From NCBI GenBank assembly GCA_050953425.1, contig JBMNMQ010000006.1, positions 186,001-250,000 on the forward strand: DNA of 64,000 nucleotides, given 5' to 3'. Both the position numbers and the translations under genes were made by a program. This DNA is from RUG100 sp050953425. Lineage in GTDB: Bacteria > Bacillota > Clostridia > Peptostreptococcales > Anaerovoracaceae. Numbering within the stretch: the stretch's first letter is position 1; the number at the start of each line of letters is the position of its first letter. Below, in pieces: positions 41,439 to 50,737 of this stretch. The notes under the pieces were generated by a model. It searched no databases and was not told the DNA's origin. It saw only the letters and a program-made list of their open reading frames with translations.

Positions 41439-42374
41439 ATGTCAGACAGCAGAAAAGAAGTCGGATTCTGGATCTATCTGATTCCCGTGCTCTCCGGGGT
41501 TTTCTTCGGCATGGTCGGCATCTTCGTGCGCGGTCTCGCCGCCGCCGGCATGGACAGCATGACGATCCTCTTTGCCCGCGTCGCCCCGGCGGTCGTTGTC
41601 CTGCTGCTGTTTCTGCTCCTGTACGATCGCACGCTGCTGCGTCTGCGTCTGCGTGATCTGTGGATTTACGCGGTCTGCGGGCTGGTCGGCATGCTGATGA
41701 CCAATTACTGCTATGCGGAAGCGGTCCAGGAGGTGACGCTGTCACTGGTGGCGATTCTGATCCGCTTTTCCAGCGTCTTTGTGATTCTGTTCTCGCTGCC
41801 GTTTTTCCACGAAGCCATCACTCGCCGCAAGGTTTTCTGCATCGTTCTGGCACTGGTCGGAGCGGTTATGGTCAGCGGGGTGCTGGATCAGGGCGTCGGC
41901 AGCGTCACACTGCGCGGCATTCTGCTCGGCCTCGGGGCGGCGCTTGCTTACGCGCTCTACAGTGTCTTCAGCAAGGTGGCGATGCAGCGCGGCAGCGACG
42001 GATTTACGATTCTTTTTTACAGCCTGCTGTTCATGACCGCTGCGCTGGTACCGCTGACCAAATACCGGGTCATCGGGACGTATCTGTCCGCCGCACCGGC
42101 GCCGCATATTTCCTTCCTGCTGGCGCAGTCCGTGTTCTGCGTGGTCCTCGCTTACATCTGCTACCTGATCCCGATACGATACATTGAGGTTGGCCGGGTT
42201 TCGATTCTGGAAGGCAGTGAGCCGGTGGCGGCGGCCCTGTTCGGGTTCTGGTTTTTCCGGGAGGTGCCGACGCCGTTGACCATCGCCGGTATTGCGGTTA
42301 CGATCGGGGCGCTGACGATTCTCTGCCTTCCGGAGCGTCGGCCGCGGCGGCCGCGTCTGCGGCACAGGCGATGA
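41439..42374 (+). CDS. EamA-family (DMT) transporter
   Basis: 311 residues from ATG 41439 (AGGGAG 7 bases upstream). Ten hydrophobic segments in two EamA repeats; the second begins near LRGILLGLGAALAYALYSVFSK and ends with YIEVGRVSILEGSEPVAAALFGFWFF, a typical EamA signature. It exports or imports a small metabolite that cannot be named from sequence. It ends in an Arg-rich tail, and a tandem repeat starts 20 bases after the stop. Confidence 0.88.
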   Translation: MSDSRKEVGFWIYLIPVLSGVFFGMVGIFVRGLAAAGMDSMTILFARVAPAVVVLLLFLLLYDRTLLRLRLRDLWIYAVCGLVGMLMTNYCYAEAVQEVTLSLVAILIRFSSVFVILFSLPFFHEAITRRKVFCIVLALVGAVMVSGVLDQGVGSVTLRGILLGLGAALAYALYSVFSKVAMQRGSDGFTILFYSLLFMTAALVPLTKYRVIGTYLSAAPAPHISFLLAQSVFCVVLAYICYLIPIRYIEVGRVSILEGSEPVAAALFGFWFFREVPTPLTIAGIAVTIGALTILCLPERRPRRPRLRHRR

Positions 42375-42393
42375 ACGAGTCGTGCCGGCGACA

Positions 42394-42545
42394 TTCTGCA
42401 CGCCCGGCGCACACTCCCGCGTCCGCGAATTGCCTGTCATCGCCGTCGGGAGCCGTCGGGAGATCTTCTGCACGCCCGGCGCACACTCCCGCGTCCGCGA
42501 ATTGCCTGTCATCGCCGTCGGGAGATCTTCTGCACGCCCAAACCG
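42394..42545. repeat. Tandem repeat of about 62 bp, two and a part copies
   Basis: Units start with TTCTGCACGCCCGGCGCACA-like text at 42394, 42466 and 42528 (partial). The first spacing is 72 because a CCGTCGGGAG word is itself doubled. It lies 20 bases past the EamA gene stop and is not coding. Confidence 0.85.
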
Positions 42546-42688
42546 CACGGGCACAGCGGTGCGGCACGCAGAACAGAAAAGTATATTTTTTTCAGGTCTG
42601 TTTCAGACTCTGCCCCTACAATGAGATCAATCAAAAAGATGTTTTTTCCTTACCAATCCTCTCTAAGCAAGAAAAATGCATGACAGAG

Positions 42689-42716
42689 AAAAGCCCGCCG
42701 GCAGGCGGGCTTTTTC
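42689..42716. terminator. Terminator between convergent genes
   Basis: AAGCCCGCC and GGCGGGCTT form a 9-bp stem around GGCA, with TTTTT on the plus side and A-rich DNA on the other, so it can serve both directions. Confidence 0.8.
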
Positions 42717-42790
42717 ATGTCGGATCCGGCCGGAGGCCTCATCGGTCACGGGTATCCGGCGCAGTCCTGTACGCCATGGCCATGCGAAAG

Positions 42791-43726
42791 TCAGGTGCGC
42801 CTGCGCTGCCGCAGGACCGGCGGCAGCTTTTCGTCGGGCAGCTGGGAGAGAATAATCGCGGCGAAGAGGATGATGCAGCCGCAGAGTTCGCGCGGCCGCA
42901 TGGTTTCATGCAGGATCAGGGCACCGAAAATTGCGCCGAAAACCGATTCCAGGCACATGATCAGACTGGCGACGGTCGGTTCGGCGTATTTCTGGGCGAG
43001 CACCTGAAAGGTGAAAGCGACGCCGCAGACGCCGATGCCGCCGTAGAGAATGGGAACGGTGCAGCTGACGATCTGGGACCAGTGCGGCGTCTCAAAGAGC
43101 ACCATCAGCGGAATGCTGCCGAGCCCGGTGACGGCAAACTGGATCGCCGACAGCCGCACGCCGTCGACCAGCGGTGAGTACTTGTCGATGAGGAGGATCT
43201 GAGCCGCATAGCCCAGCGAGCAGATCAGAGTCAGCAGTTCCCCGCGGCCCATCGACAGTCCTCCGCGCATGGTCAGCAGCCACATGCCGGTCACTGCGAT
43301 GACCACGCAGAGCCAGATCACCGGCCGGATGCGGCGGCCGAGAAAGACACTGAATACGGGCACCAGCACCATATAGAAGGCGGTGATGAAAGCGGATTTG
43401 CCGGCCGTGGTATAGAGAATACCGAGCTGCTGCAGGGTGGAACCGGCAAAGAGGGCCAGCCCGCAGAGCAGTCCGCCGACGCGCAGATGATGCTGCTGCC
43501 GGTTCTGTTCTTCCCGCGAAGGGTGTATGTCGGGATTGGCGGCACGTCTGGCATCCATCAGCTTGAACACCGGTACCAGTACCGCGGCGCCGATGAGAAA
43601 GCGAATCGAGTTATACGTGAACGGACCGATGTATTCCATTCCCTTGCGCTGGGCGGTAAAGGACAGTCCCCAGATCAGCGCTGTGACCAGCAGCATGAGA
43701 TTGCCCTGCATTTGTTTGCTCATCAT
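42791..43726 (-). CDS. EamA-family (DMT) transporter, second copy type
   Basis: 311 residues with ten hydrophobic segments. LMLLVTALIWGLSFTAQRKGMEYIGP is the family N-terminus, and YAEPTVASLIMCLESVFGAIFGALIL the signature of the second EamA repeat. A charged loop of about 30 residues (DARRAANPDIHPSREEQNRQ) follows the second segment. GAGGGG precedes the double ATG at 43726. It is convergent to the EamA gene at 41.4 kb but not closely similar to it, so these are not recent duplicates. Substrate unknown. Confidence 0.88.
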   Translation of the reverse strand: MMSKQMQGNLMLLVTALIWGLSFTAQRKGMEYIGPFTYNSIRFLIGAAVLVPVFKLMDARRAANPDIHPSREEQNRQQHHLRVGGLLCGLALFAGSTLQQLGILYTTAGKSAFITAFYMVLVPVFSVFLGRRIRPVIWLCVVIAVTGMWLLTMRGGLSMGRGELLTLICSLGYAAQILLIDKYSPLVDGVRLSAIQFAVTGLGSIPLMVLFETPHWSQIVSCTVPILYGGIGVCGVAFTFQVLAQKYAEPTVASLIMCLESVFGAIFGALILHETMRPRELCGCIILFAAIILSQLPDEKLPPVLRQRRRT

Positions 43727-43962
43727 TGGTGCCCCTCTTTCATCCGCCCGCGATGGAGATATCGGAAAAATGCCGGCACAGGGTGCCGACGTCTCAGTAT
43801 AGCATACCGGCAGAAACGTGAAAAGCGGTCCGCCGCGATGATTTTACAAAAAAGTGTCAATTCCGGAAAACGAATGTGCTATACTGTTCGCAAGGCCCGG
43901 GTGCAGCCGGATCCGGCCGCACCCGGGCAATGCCCGCAAAGAAAAGACAGGAGCGGAGACGC

Positions 43963-44901
43963 ATGATCGAATACTACAAGACAGATGACCGCAAAGTATA
44001 TCGACAGGAGGCTCTGTCGCCGGGGCAGTGGATCAAAATGACCGCCCCGACGCCGGAAGAATCGTGGAAAATCGCGTTCGGTCTCGATATCGATGTCAAT
44101 GACATCCGCGCGGCCATCGACCGCGAGGAAAAAACGCGTATCGAACTCTTTGACAACTACACGCTGATCGTCATTGACGTGCCGACCACCGAACAGCGGC
44201 ACGACCGCGACTGCTACATCACGATTCCGCTGGGGGTCATCCTCATGAAGGATCGCGTGATCACCATCTGCAGCGAGGACACGCCGATCCTCCATCGCTT
44301 TCAGGAGGGCCGCGTGCAGGGCTTTTCGACGAAAAAACAGCTGCGTTTTTTCTATCAGATCATGTTCGTCGCGGCCGGTCAGTATCAGCTTGACCTGCGC
44401 AGCATCGACAAGCGCCGCCGCGAAATCGAGGAACGCATCCACAGCACCGACGAAGAAATGCTGATCGAGCTGCACGAGCTGGAATCGACGCTGGTCTACT
44501 TTGCCACGTCACTGCGTGAAAACGGCAACGTTCTCAGCCGGCTGACGCACTACGACCGCATCGAACAGTTTCCCGATGACACCGACCTGCTCAACGACGT
44601 CATCGTCGAAAATCAGCAGGCGATTGAGATGACGGAGATCTATCAGAGCATCATCAACGGTACCCGGGAACTGATGTCGACGATCCTCGACAGCCGGTTG
44701 AGCAATGTCATGAAAATCCTCACTTCGGTGACGGTGATCCTGGCGATCCCGACCGTCATTTCCGGCATCTACGGCATGAACCTGAACGGACGTGGCATGC
44801 CGCTCTCTTCCAGCGTGTACGGATTTGGCGTGATCGTACTCATCATTCTCATCGTCTGCATTCTCATGATTCCGCTGCTGAAAAAGCTGAAAATGCTGTA
44901 G
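43963..44901 (+). CDS. corA: CorA-family magnesium/divalent cation channel
   Basis: 312 residues from ATG 43963, where AGGAGCGGAG gives a good site; upstream in-frame codons are not supported. A cytoplasmic N-terminal domain and long helices (RSIDKRRREIEERIHSTDEE) precede two C-terminal membrane segments. The GMN signature that selects hydrated magnesium is in ISGIYGMNLNG. The chain ends with LLKKLKML, and the DNA encoding that tail is repeated just after the stop. An extended -10 (TGCTATACT) lies at about 43878. Confidence 0.92.
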   Translation: MIEYYKTDDRKVYRQEALSPGQWIKMTAPTPEESWKIAFGLDIDVNDIRAAIDREEKTRIELFDNYTLIVIDVPTTEQRHDRDCYITIPLGVILMKDRVITICSEDTPILHRFQEGRVQGFSTKKQLRFFYQIMFVAAGQYQLDLRSIDKRRREIEERIHSTDEEMLIELHELESTLVYFATSLRENGNVLSRLTHYDRIEQFPDDTDLLNDVIVENQQAIEMTEIYQSIINGTRELMSTILDSRLSNVMKILTSVTVILAIPTVISGIYGMNLNGRGMPLSSSVYGFGVIVLIILIVCILMIPLLKKLKML

Positions 44902-44982
44902 GTGGTTCGGTGCGGAAAGCCGGTGATTCCGCTGCTGAAAATGCTGAAAATGCTGTAGGCGGTCCGGTGCGGAAAGCCGGTG
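44869..44982. repeat. 57-bp tandem duplication across the corA stop codon
   Basis: ATTCCGCTGCTGAAAA...GGAAAGCCGGTG occurs at 44869-44925 and again from 44926. The first copy codes for the last 11 residues of CorA and its stop; the second is noncoding with few differences. A third partial match (GGTGCATTCAGAAAATGC) follows. Confidence 0.85.
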
Positions 44983-45061
44983 CATTCAGAAAATGCCGCC
45001 GGCGCCCGGAACATGCCGGTGCGGTGCAGAAAGCGCCGCTTTCAGACAACCTCGTTCGCAC

Positions 45062-46003
45062 TCAGAAAATCCCGATATTTTTGAAGATAAAGAGCCAGAG
45101 AAACATCGTCAGCACCGCGAAAGCGGAGGAAAAGACGACGCAGGCGCCGGCCAGTTCGGCGTCGCTTCCCATGGATTCCGCCATCGCGAACGAAGAGACG
45201 GCAGTCGGCGCCGCGAAGATCGCGATCAGCGTGACGAATTCGACGTCACGAAATCCCAGCAGCATCCCCAGCGTGAGGGCGATGCCGGGCGTAACCACCA
45301 GCTTGCCGAGCAGACCGATCGAGAGGTTGCGCCGCATGTGCGCAACGGCCTGAAAGCGAAAGGACGCGCCGAGAATGATCAGCGCCAGCGGCGAAGCGAT
45401 CCCGGCTATTTCACCGATGATGCTGTCGGCCATTTTCGGCAGATGCAGTCCGCAGAGGTTAGCGGCCAGGCCGGCCAGCACACCGAGGATCAGCGGGTTG
45501 GTGAGGATGCGGAGGAAGATCTGCGATTTGTGGATGCGGCCGCCGCGAAAGATTTCCAGCGTGATGACGGCGAGGACGTTGTAGATCGGTATGACGACGG
45601 AGATCATCATCATCGTCACGCCGAGATGGTCGTAGCCGTAAATATTGCCGACAACCGGCATCCCCATGATGATGAAATTGCCGCGGTAGATGGCCTGAAT
45701 CAGGGCGCCGCGGCTGCGGTCATTCTTTTCGATACGCGTTACGATCAGCACGGACAGAAAGTAGATGCCGAGCACGACGACGATGGTAAAGAGAATCAGC
45801 CGGCCGTTGACGATGTGCCGCAGCGGCTGGTCGTAGAGGTCGTTAAAGAGCATCACCGGGAAGAAGACCTGAAAGACCATTTGATTCAGGTGACTGACTT
45901 CCTGCTGATTCAGCAGCCGGGCGCGGCGGATGCCCATGCCGATCAGGATGAAGATGAAAAGCGGCAGTACTGCCTGCAGGCAGATGATAAAATTCTGATA
46001 CAT
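45062..46003 (-). CDS. AEC-family (auxin efflux carrier type) transporter
   Basis: 313 residues from ATG 46003; the frame runs open further upstream through a repeat array but that part is not membrane-like. Ten hydrophobic segments; LPLFIFILIGMGIRRARLL and the AIYRGNFIIMGMPVV and ILGASF motifs match bacterial AEC carriers, several of which move malate or other dicarboxylates. A -10 lies only 9 bases ahead of the ATG and there is no ribosome site, which suggests a leaderless message. Confidence 0.85.
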   Translation of the reverse strand: MYQNFIICLQAVLPLFIFILIGMGIRRARLLNQQEVSHLNQMVFQVFFPVMLFNDLYDQPLRHIVNGRLILFTIVVVLGIYFLSVLIVTRIEKNDRSRGALIQAIYRGNFIIMGMPVVGNIYGYDHLGVTMMMISVVIPIYNVLAVITLEIFRGGRIHKSQIFLRILTNPLILGVLAGLAANLCGLHLPKMADSIIGEIAGIASPLALIILGASFRFQAVAHMRRNLSIGLLGKLVVTPGIALTLGMLLGFRDVEFVTLIAIFAAPTAVSSFAMAESMGSDAELAGACVVFSSAFAVLTMFLWLFIFKNIGIF

Positions 46004-46012
46004 GATGAGAAT

Positions 46013-46024
46013 AGTATAGCATAA
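46013..46024 (-). promoter_or_regulatory. Extended -10 promoter ahead of the AEC gene, probably leaderless
   Basis: On the minus strand TTATGCTATACT (TGC-TATACT) is followed by 9 bases and ATG. The same TTATGCTATACT word precedes the oxidoreductase gene at 5024. Confidence 0.5.
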
Positions 46025-46079
46025 AAAGTGACGGCCGCGCGGCCGCCACTCCTGCTTTCGGGGCTCTCTGCGATCCATT

Positions 46080-46244
46080 GCCGGCCTGCGTCCTGCAGAA
46101 CAGACGATGCGTCGATCGGCTGACCAGGCGGTTCGCCGGCCTGCGTCCTGCAGAACAGACGATGCGTCGATCGGCTGACCAGCCGGTTCGCCGGCCTGTA
46201 TCCTGCAGATCGGACGATGCGTCGATCGGCGGGACGGCCGATCA
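46080..46244. repeat. 55-bp tandem repeat, three units
   Basis: Units begin GCCGGCCTGCGTCCTGCAGA at 46080, 46135 and 46190. The first two are nearly identical; the third diverges and runs into the stop codon of the PaaK-type gene at 46242. Confidence 0.88.
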
Positions 46245-47477
46245 ATCGTAGCGCTCGTCGATGACGCGCTGCGCTTTCTTTTCGCTGCGAGGCAGTACGC
46301 CGAGTTCCACGACTTTGACCAGCGGGGTAAAGCCGATGCGGCTCTTGACGGCAGCGGCGATTTCGTCGGCAATGTCGAGGAAGTTTTCGTGTCCGTTGGT
46401 CTCCACATAGAGACGCATCGTGTCCTTGCCGTCGAGGTGCGAGATGCGAATCTGGTATTCGCTGGACAGCTGCGGGAAATCGGCGAGAATTTCTTCGATC
46501 TGTTTGGGGAAGACGTTGACGCCCTTGATTTTCATCATGTCGTCGCTGCGCCCGGAGATGGTATCGATGCGCGGGAATTTACTGCCGCAGGGGCAGTCGC
46601 CCGGCAGGATGCGGGAGATGTCGTGGGTGCGGTAGCGGATCAGCGGCGCCCCTTCCTTGACCAGGGTCGTGATGACGATTTCGCCGAATTCTCCGTCGGG
46701 AACGTTTTCTCCGGTGTGCGGGTCGATCACTTCCAGATAGATATAATCGTCCCAGATATGCATGCCGTTGTTGTATTTGCAGTTGATGCCGATGCCGGGG
46801 CCGTAGATTTCGGTCAGACCGTAGATGTCGTAGAGCTCGATGTTCAGCCCTTCGGCGATGCGTTCGCGCATCTTTCTGCCCCAGCGTTCCGAACCGATGA
46901 CGCCCTTGGTCAGGCGGATGCGGTCTCCGATGCCGCGGGCGGCGATTTCCTCGGCCAGCAGCAGCGCATAGGAGGAGGTGGCGCAGAGTACGGTGGTCTG
47001 CATGTCCATCATCATCTGCAGCTGCTTATTGGTGTTGCCGGGCCCCATCGGGATAACCATGGCGCCCAGCTTCTCGGCACCGTTTTGAAAGCCGATGCCC
47101 GCGGTCCAGAGGCCGTATCCCGGGGTGATCTGGATGCGGTCGCGGTTGGTGATGCCGGCGAATTCGTAGCAGCGCTTGAACATTTCGCCCCAGTCGTCGA
47201 CATCTTTGGCTGTATAGGGGATGATGACCGGCGTGCCGGTGGTGCCGGAAGAGGAATGAATGCGGACGATCTCTTCCTCGGGCGTTGTCATCAGACCCAG
47301 CGGATAGGCGTCGCGCAGGTCCTGCTTTTCCGAAAAGGGCAGGGCCTTGAATTCCTCGACACTGCGGGCGCCTGTGATGCCGGCGCTGCGAAGACGGTGA
47401 CCGTAAGAATTATCCATGCGCAGCAGGCGTTCGATCTGATCGTTGACTTGCTGCAGCTGCTTGCTGTTGATTTCCAT
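46242..47477 (-). CDS. paaK: Phenylacetate-CoA ligase family (PaaK-type) enzyme
   Basis: 411 residues, close to the family norm. HSSSGTTGTPVIIPYT is the adenylate P-loop, LYDIYGLTEIYGPG the core motif, LIRYRTHDISRI the late motif, with the C-terminal subdomain and KGVNVFPKQIEEIL present. Adenylate-forming enzymes of this type make aryl-acyl-CoA. It is last in a set with iorA and iorB, where it could handle aryl acids linked to aromatic amino acid breakdown (inference; clusters of this kind are common in anaerobes). A ribosome site GAAGGAAC precedes ATG 47477. Confidence 0.88.
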   Translation of the reverse strand: MEINSKQLQQVNDQIERLLRMDNSYGHRLRSAGITGARSVEEFKALPFSEKQDLRDAYPLGLMTTPEEEIVRIHSSSGTTGTPVIIPYTAKDVDDWGEMFKRCYEFAGITNRDRIQITPGYGLWTAGIGFQNGAEKLGAMVIPMGPGNTNKQLQMMMDMQTTVLCATSSYALLLAEEIAARGIGDRIRLTKGVIGSERWGRKMRERIAEGLNIELYDIYGLTEIYGPGIGINCKYNNGMHIWDDYIYLEVIDPHTGENVPDGEFGEIVITTLVKEGAPLIRYRTHDISRILPGDCPCGSKFPRIDTISGRSDDMMKIKGVNVFPKQIEEILADFPQLSSEYQIRISHLDGKDTMRLYVETNGHENFLDIADEIAAAVKSRIGFTPLVKVVELGVLPRSEKKAQRVIDERYD

Positions 47478-47576
47478 TTCGGCAGTTCCTTCTTTCTGAA
47501 AGCCTGAGTGCTTTCGGCGATGTTCTGAATAGATGAGTCATAGAGGAGCGCTGTGCACGCTGCCGCGCCGACGGGG

Positions 47577-48167
47577 TCAGGTCTGTGCCGCCGCCCGCGC
47601 GGTATACTGCAGAGCGCGTTCGTTGAGTTCGTGAAAGCGGGCCGGCACGCGTTCGCGGATGGCGCTCCGCAGATCCTCTTCGTTCAGCCCCAGTTCGCCG
47701 CTGCGCAGCGCCGCGCCCAGCAGGACAACGTTGAGGACCTTGGACGAACCGAGATCGGCGGCTGCCCGGTCGGCGTCGACCAGCGTCAGCCGCGGCACGC
47801 GGCGGCGAAGGCAGGCGAGGATCTCTTCGACGGGGTAGGAGGATTCGCCGATCAGGGCGCTGACCGGCATGACCGGCCGGGTGCTGACGACGGCGGCGCC
47901 GCCTTTCTTCAGCCAGGGCAGCATGCGCACGGCTTCGGCCGGCTCAAAGCCGATCAGCAGGTCTGCGCGCCCGGGGCCGATCAGCGGCGCGTTGAGGTCG
48001 TCACCCATGCGCAGATGGGAAAAGACGCTGCCGCCGCGCTGCGCCATGCCGATCGTTTCTGCGGTGCGGACGTCAATGCCCCGGTGCATCGCGGCTGCCG
48101 CGATCAGCTTGCTGGCGAGGACGGTGCCCTGGCCGCCGACGCCGCAGAGAAGAATATTCTTATTCAT
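47577..48167 (-). CDS. iorB: Indolepyruvate ferredoxin oxidoreductase, beta subunit
   Basis: 196 residues from ATG 48167 (GGAGGTGACC upstream). NILLCGVGGQGTVLASKLIA and TAETIGMAQRGGSVFSHLRMG are hallmark motifs of the gamma-type domain of 2-oxoacid:ferredoxin oxidoreductases. Its start overlaps the iorA stop by 8 bases, so the subunits are translationally coupled. The complex decarboxylates aryl pyruvates from Trp, Phe and Tyr to aryl-acetyl-CoA and reduces ferredoxin. Confidence 0.93.
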   Translation of the reverse strand: MNKNILLCGVGGQGTVLASKLIAAAAMHRGIDVRTAETIGMAQRGGSVFSHLRMGDDLNAPLIGPGRADLLIGFEPAEAVRMLPWLKKGGAAVVSTRPVMPVSALIGESSYPVEEILACLRRRVPRLTLVDADRAAADLGSSKVLNVVLLGAALRSGELGLNEEDLRSAIRERVPARFHELNERALQYTARAAAQT

Positions 48168-50001
48168 TGCGGTCACCTCCGTGGATGGCGTGCGCCGGAC
48201 AGATCTGTTCGCAGAGTGTGCAGCCGGTGCACAGCGCGCTGTCGATGAAAGCCCGGTCGTCTTTCCAGATCAGCCCCGGGCAGCCGAGCTCGCGGATGCA
48301 GAGGCGGCAGCCGGTGCAGGTTTTCGGATCGACCTGTGAACAGCCGCGCGGCTTGCTGACGGCGACGCATGGGGTGCGGAAGATGATCGCCTTGACGCCG
48401 GGCTGCGCGGCGACCCGCTGTACGGTTTCCTTCGCGAGGTCAAAGTCGAGCGGATTGACGGTCTCGACGACGGTCAGCCCGATGCCGCGGAGTACGTTCT
48501 CGATGCTGATTTTGTCGACCGCCTGCCCCATAATCGTGCGCCCGGTGCCCGGATGCGGCTGGTGGCCGGTCATCGCCGTGGTCGAGTTGTCGAGCACGAC
48601 GAGCGTCATCTCGGCCTGGTTGTAGCAGGCGTTGACAACGCCGGTGAGACCGGAGGCGAAGAATGTCGAATCGCCGACAAAGGCAAAGCAGGCTGTTTCC
48701 GGATCCATGTGCCGGACGCCCTGGGCCATCGTGATGCCCGCGCCCATGCAGAGACAGGTGTCACACATGTCGAGCGGCTGGGCGTTGGCCAGCGTATAGC
48801 AGCCGATGTCGCCGCAGAAGATGCACTTCTTTCCCTTCATCGCGGCCTTGACCGCGTAAAAGGCGGCCCGGTGGCCGCAGCCGGCGCAGAGGACCGGCGG
48901 GCGTACAGGCAGTTCCGGCATGGCTTCGCCGTCGCCGTCGACGGCAGCCTCGGCCGGCGGACGCATGCCCCGGCCGTCGAGAAAGCGCTGCAGGGCGTCG
49001 GCAACCGACTGCACGGTATTCTCGCCGGATGGCGCGATGTCGCCGGTCAGCTTGCCGCGGATGCGGACGTCGAGGTGATGCCGGCCGCAGACGGAAATCA
49101 GCGCCCGCTCGATCACCGGGTCAAGCTCTTCGACGCAGAGCACTTCGTCAAGCCCGTCGAGAAAGCGCAGCGCCAGATCCTCCGGGAAGGGGAACGGCGT
49201 GGCCACCTTAAGCAGGCGGACGTGGTCGCCGGGGTCGATGCAGTCGCGGACGTACTGGTAATTGATGCCGTGGCTGGCGATGCCGAGCCGCTGCGGACTC
49301 CCGCTGCCGGCAGCCAGAATTTCGTTGCGCGGATAGGCGGAGAGCGTCTGCCGCAGGTCGCGGTTGCGCTGCTCGATGCGTGCGTGGCTGCGCACAGAGA
49401 GCCGCGGAAAGATGACCCAGCGGGCCGGGTCGCGTTCAAAGCTGACCTCGGCGCGGGGCGCATATTCCTCCGGATCCTTGATTTCCACGGATTGGTAGCC
49501 GTGGTCGATGCGGGTGGTGGCGCGCAGGAAGACCGGTGTGCACCAGCGCTGCGAAAATTCGAACGCTTCCTGCGTCATCTCGTATGCTTCCTGAACGCTG
49601 GAGGGATCGAAAACCGGCACCTTGGAGAACATGCCGAAGGTGCGTGTATCCTGCTCGGTCTGCGAGGAAATCGGACCGGGATCGTCGGCCACCATGACGA
49701 CCAGGCCGCCCTTGACGCCGAGATATTCGAGGCTCATCAGCGGATCGGAAGCGACGTTGAGGCCGACCTGCTTCGTTGTCACGATGGCGCGCGCGCCGCA
49801 GATGGCGGCGCCGGCCGCGACCTCCATGCCGGCCTTTTCATTGACCGACCATTCGACGTGGATGTCGCCGGGATTGTTGCGGGCGATGGTTTCCAGTACT
49901 TCCGTCGACGGGGTGCCGGGATAGCCGGCGGCCAGGTCAACGCCGGCAGCGATCGCGCCCAGCGCGATCGCTTCGTTGCCCATCAGAAATTCTCTGTGCA
50001 T
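48160..50001 (-). CDS. iorA: Indolepyruvate ferredoxin oxidoreductase, alpha subunit
   Basis: 613 residues, the usual length, from ATG 50001 (GAGGTG upstream). LAAGYPGTPSTEVLE opens the pyrimidine-binding domain. GDIGCYTLANAQPLDM and FVGDSTFFASGLTGVVNACYN carry the thiamin-diphosphate site. The end has two [4Fe-4S] motifs (CTGCRLC...C and CTGCTLCEQICP). Works with iorB on aryl pyruvates. It follows the NimA-like gene by 17 bases. Confidence 0.95.
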   Translation of the reverse strand: MHREFLMGNEAIALGAIAAGVDLAAGYPGTPSTEVLETIARNNPGDIHVEWSVNEKAGMEVAAGAAICGARAIVTTKQVGLNVASDPLMSLEYLGVKGGLVVMVADDPGPISSQTEQDTRTFGMFSKVPVFDPSSVQEAYEMTQEAFEFSQRWCTPVFLRATTRIDHGYQSVEIKDPEEYAPRAEVSFERDPARWVIFPRLSVRSHARIEQRNRDLRQTLSAYPRNEILAAGSGSPQRLGIASHGINYQYVRDCIDPGDHVRLLKVATPFPFPEDLALRFLDGLDEVLCVEELDPVIERALISVCGRHHLDVRIRGKLTGDIAPSGENTVQSVADALQRFLDGRGMRPPAEAAVDGDGEAMPELPVRPPVLCAGCGHRAAFYAVKAAMKGKKCIFCGDIGCYTLANAQPLDMCDTCLCMGAGITMAQGVRHMDPETACFAFVGDSTFFASGLTGVVNACYNQAEMTLVVLDNSTTAMTGHQPHPGTGRTIMGQAVDKISIENVLRGIGLTVVETVNPLDFDLAKETVQRVAAQPGVKAIIFRTPCVAVSKPRGCSQVDPKTCTGCRLCIRELGCPGLIWKDDRAFIDSALCTGCTLCEQICPAHAIHGGDRNE

Positions 50002-50018
50002 GCCTGCTTCACCTCGCC

Positions 50019-50504
50019 CTATTTCGCTGCGTGTTCCTTGCAGGACAGTTCTTCGACCTCGATGCAGAAGACACCGGTGGCCTGCAGAGCCTGTTCCGGG
50101 AAGTCGTAATCGCCGCGGCCGGACAGGTGCTTCATGAGCACGTTCAATGCGGCTTTCTTTTCCTTGAGATCGCTGATCGAGGAAACGCGGCCGCTGCCGA
50201 TGATGCTGCGGAACATGGCCGTGAAATTGCACGGCTGATCGGCCGGCACGACCTCGCAGTGCTCGACGATATCAAAGCCGACGCGGCCGCCTTTGGCGGC
50301 CAGCTCTGCCTTGCGGCCGACACCGGCGCCGTGGTAATAGAGTCTGGTCCTGCCGTCGACGGTTTCATAGCCGTAGTTGACCGGAACGACGTAGATCTCA
50401 TCGCCGTCGGCGTAAGCAACATTCATGATCTCGCCGGCTTCCAGGACAGCGTTGATCGCGGCCGGATCGGTGACGGCGCGTTCGCTTTTTCTCATTTTTG
50501 ACAT
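50019..50504 (-). CDS. Pyridoxamine-5'-phosphate-oxidase-like flavoprotein (NimA-like)
   Basis: 161 residues from ATG 50504 (GGAGGAAG upstream). The order MRKSERAVTD...VLEAGEIMNVAYADGDEIYVVPVNYGYE...LYYHGAGVGRKAELA matches the NimA/PNPOx-like split-barrel group. Members bind FMN or heme; some reduce 5-nitroimidazoles, most have unknown jobs. It is first in the set with iorA, iorB and the PaaK-type gene. Calling it a resistance gene would go beyond the sequence. Confidence 0.82.
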   Translation of the reverse strand: MSKMRKSERAVTDPAAINAVLEAGEIMNVAYADGDEIYVVPVNYGYETVDGRTRLYYHGAGVGRKAELAAKGGRVGFDIVEHCEVVPADQPCNFTAMFRSIIGSGRVSSISDLKEKKAALNVLMKHLSGRGDYDFPEQALQATGVFCIEVEELSCKEHAAK

Positions 50505-50737
50505 TGGCTTCCTCCCCGGGCAGTGCCCGTACGGTAGAGCGGTAATATATATGTGCTGCGCAGTTTCCCCCGCGCCGGATGCTGCCGCACCCTTTCTGCA
50601 CTTGCTGTGCCGGCCTGTGCCGACGCCATTATATTTTATTATATCAGCCGGTATCGGCATTGTCATCGCATTTGCGGTTTTCCGGCTTGTCGGCGGCTGG
50701 CGGCACGGATGCTCATGATGTTCGCGCGCAGCAGCCC
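50505..50737. other. Intergenic region, no gene seen
   Basis: The part near 50650-50737 reads on the minus strand as a plausible former extension of thrS beyond its present stop (through RANIMSIRAAS to a TGA). The rest shows no clear feature; a clear promoter for the NimA-like gene was not identified. Confidence 0.35.

Noticed and set aside
46004..46408. N-terminal extension of the AEC transporter
   Set aside because: It would translate the 55-bp repeats and part of the PaaK-type gene antisense; the membrane protein starts naturally at ATG 46003.
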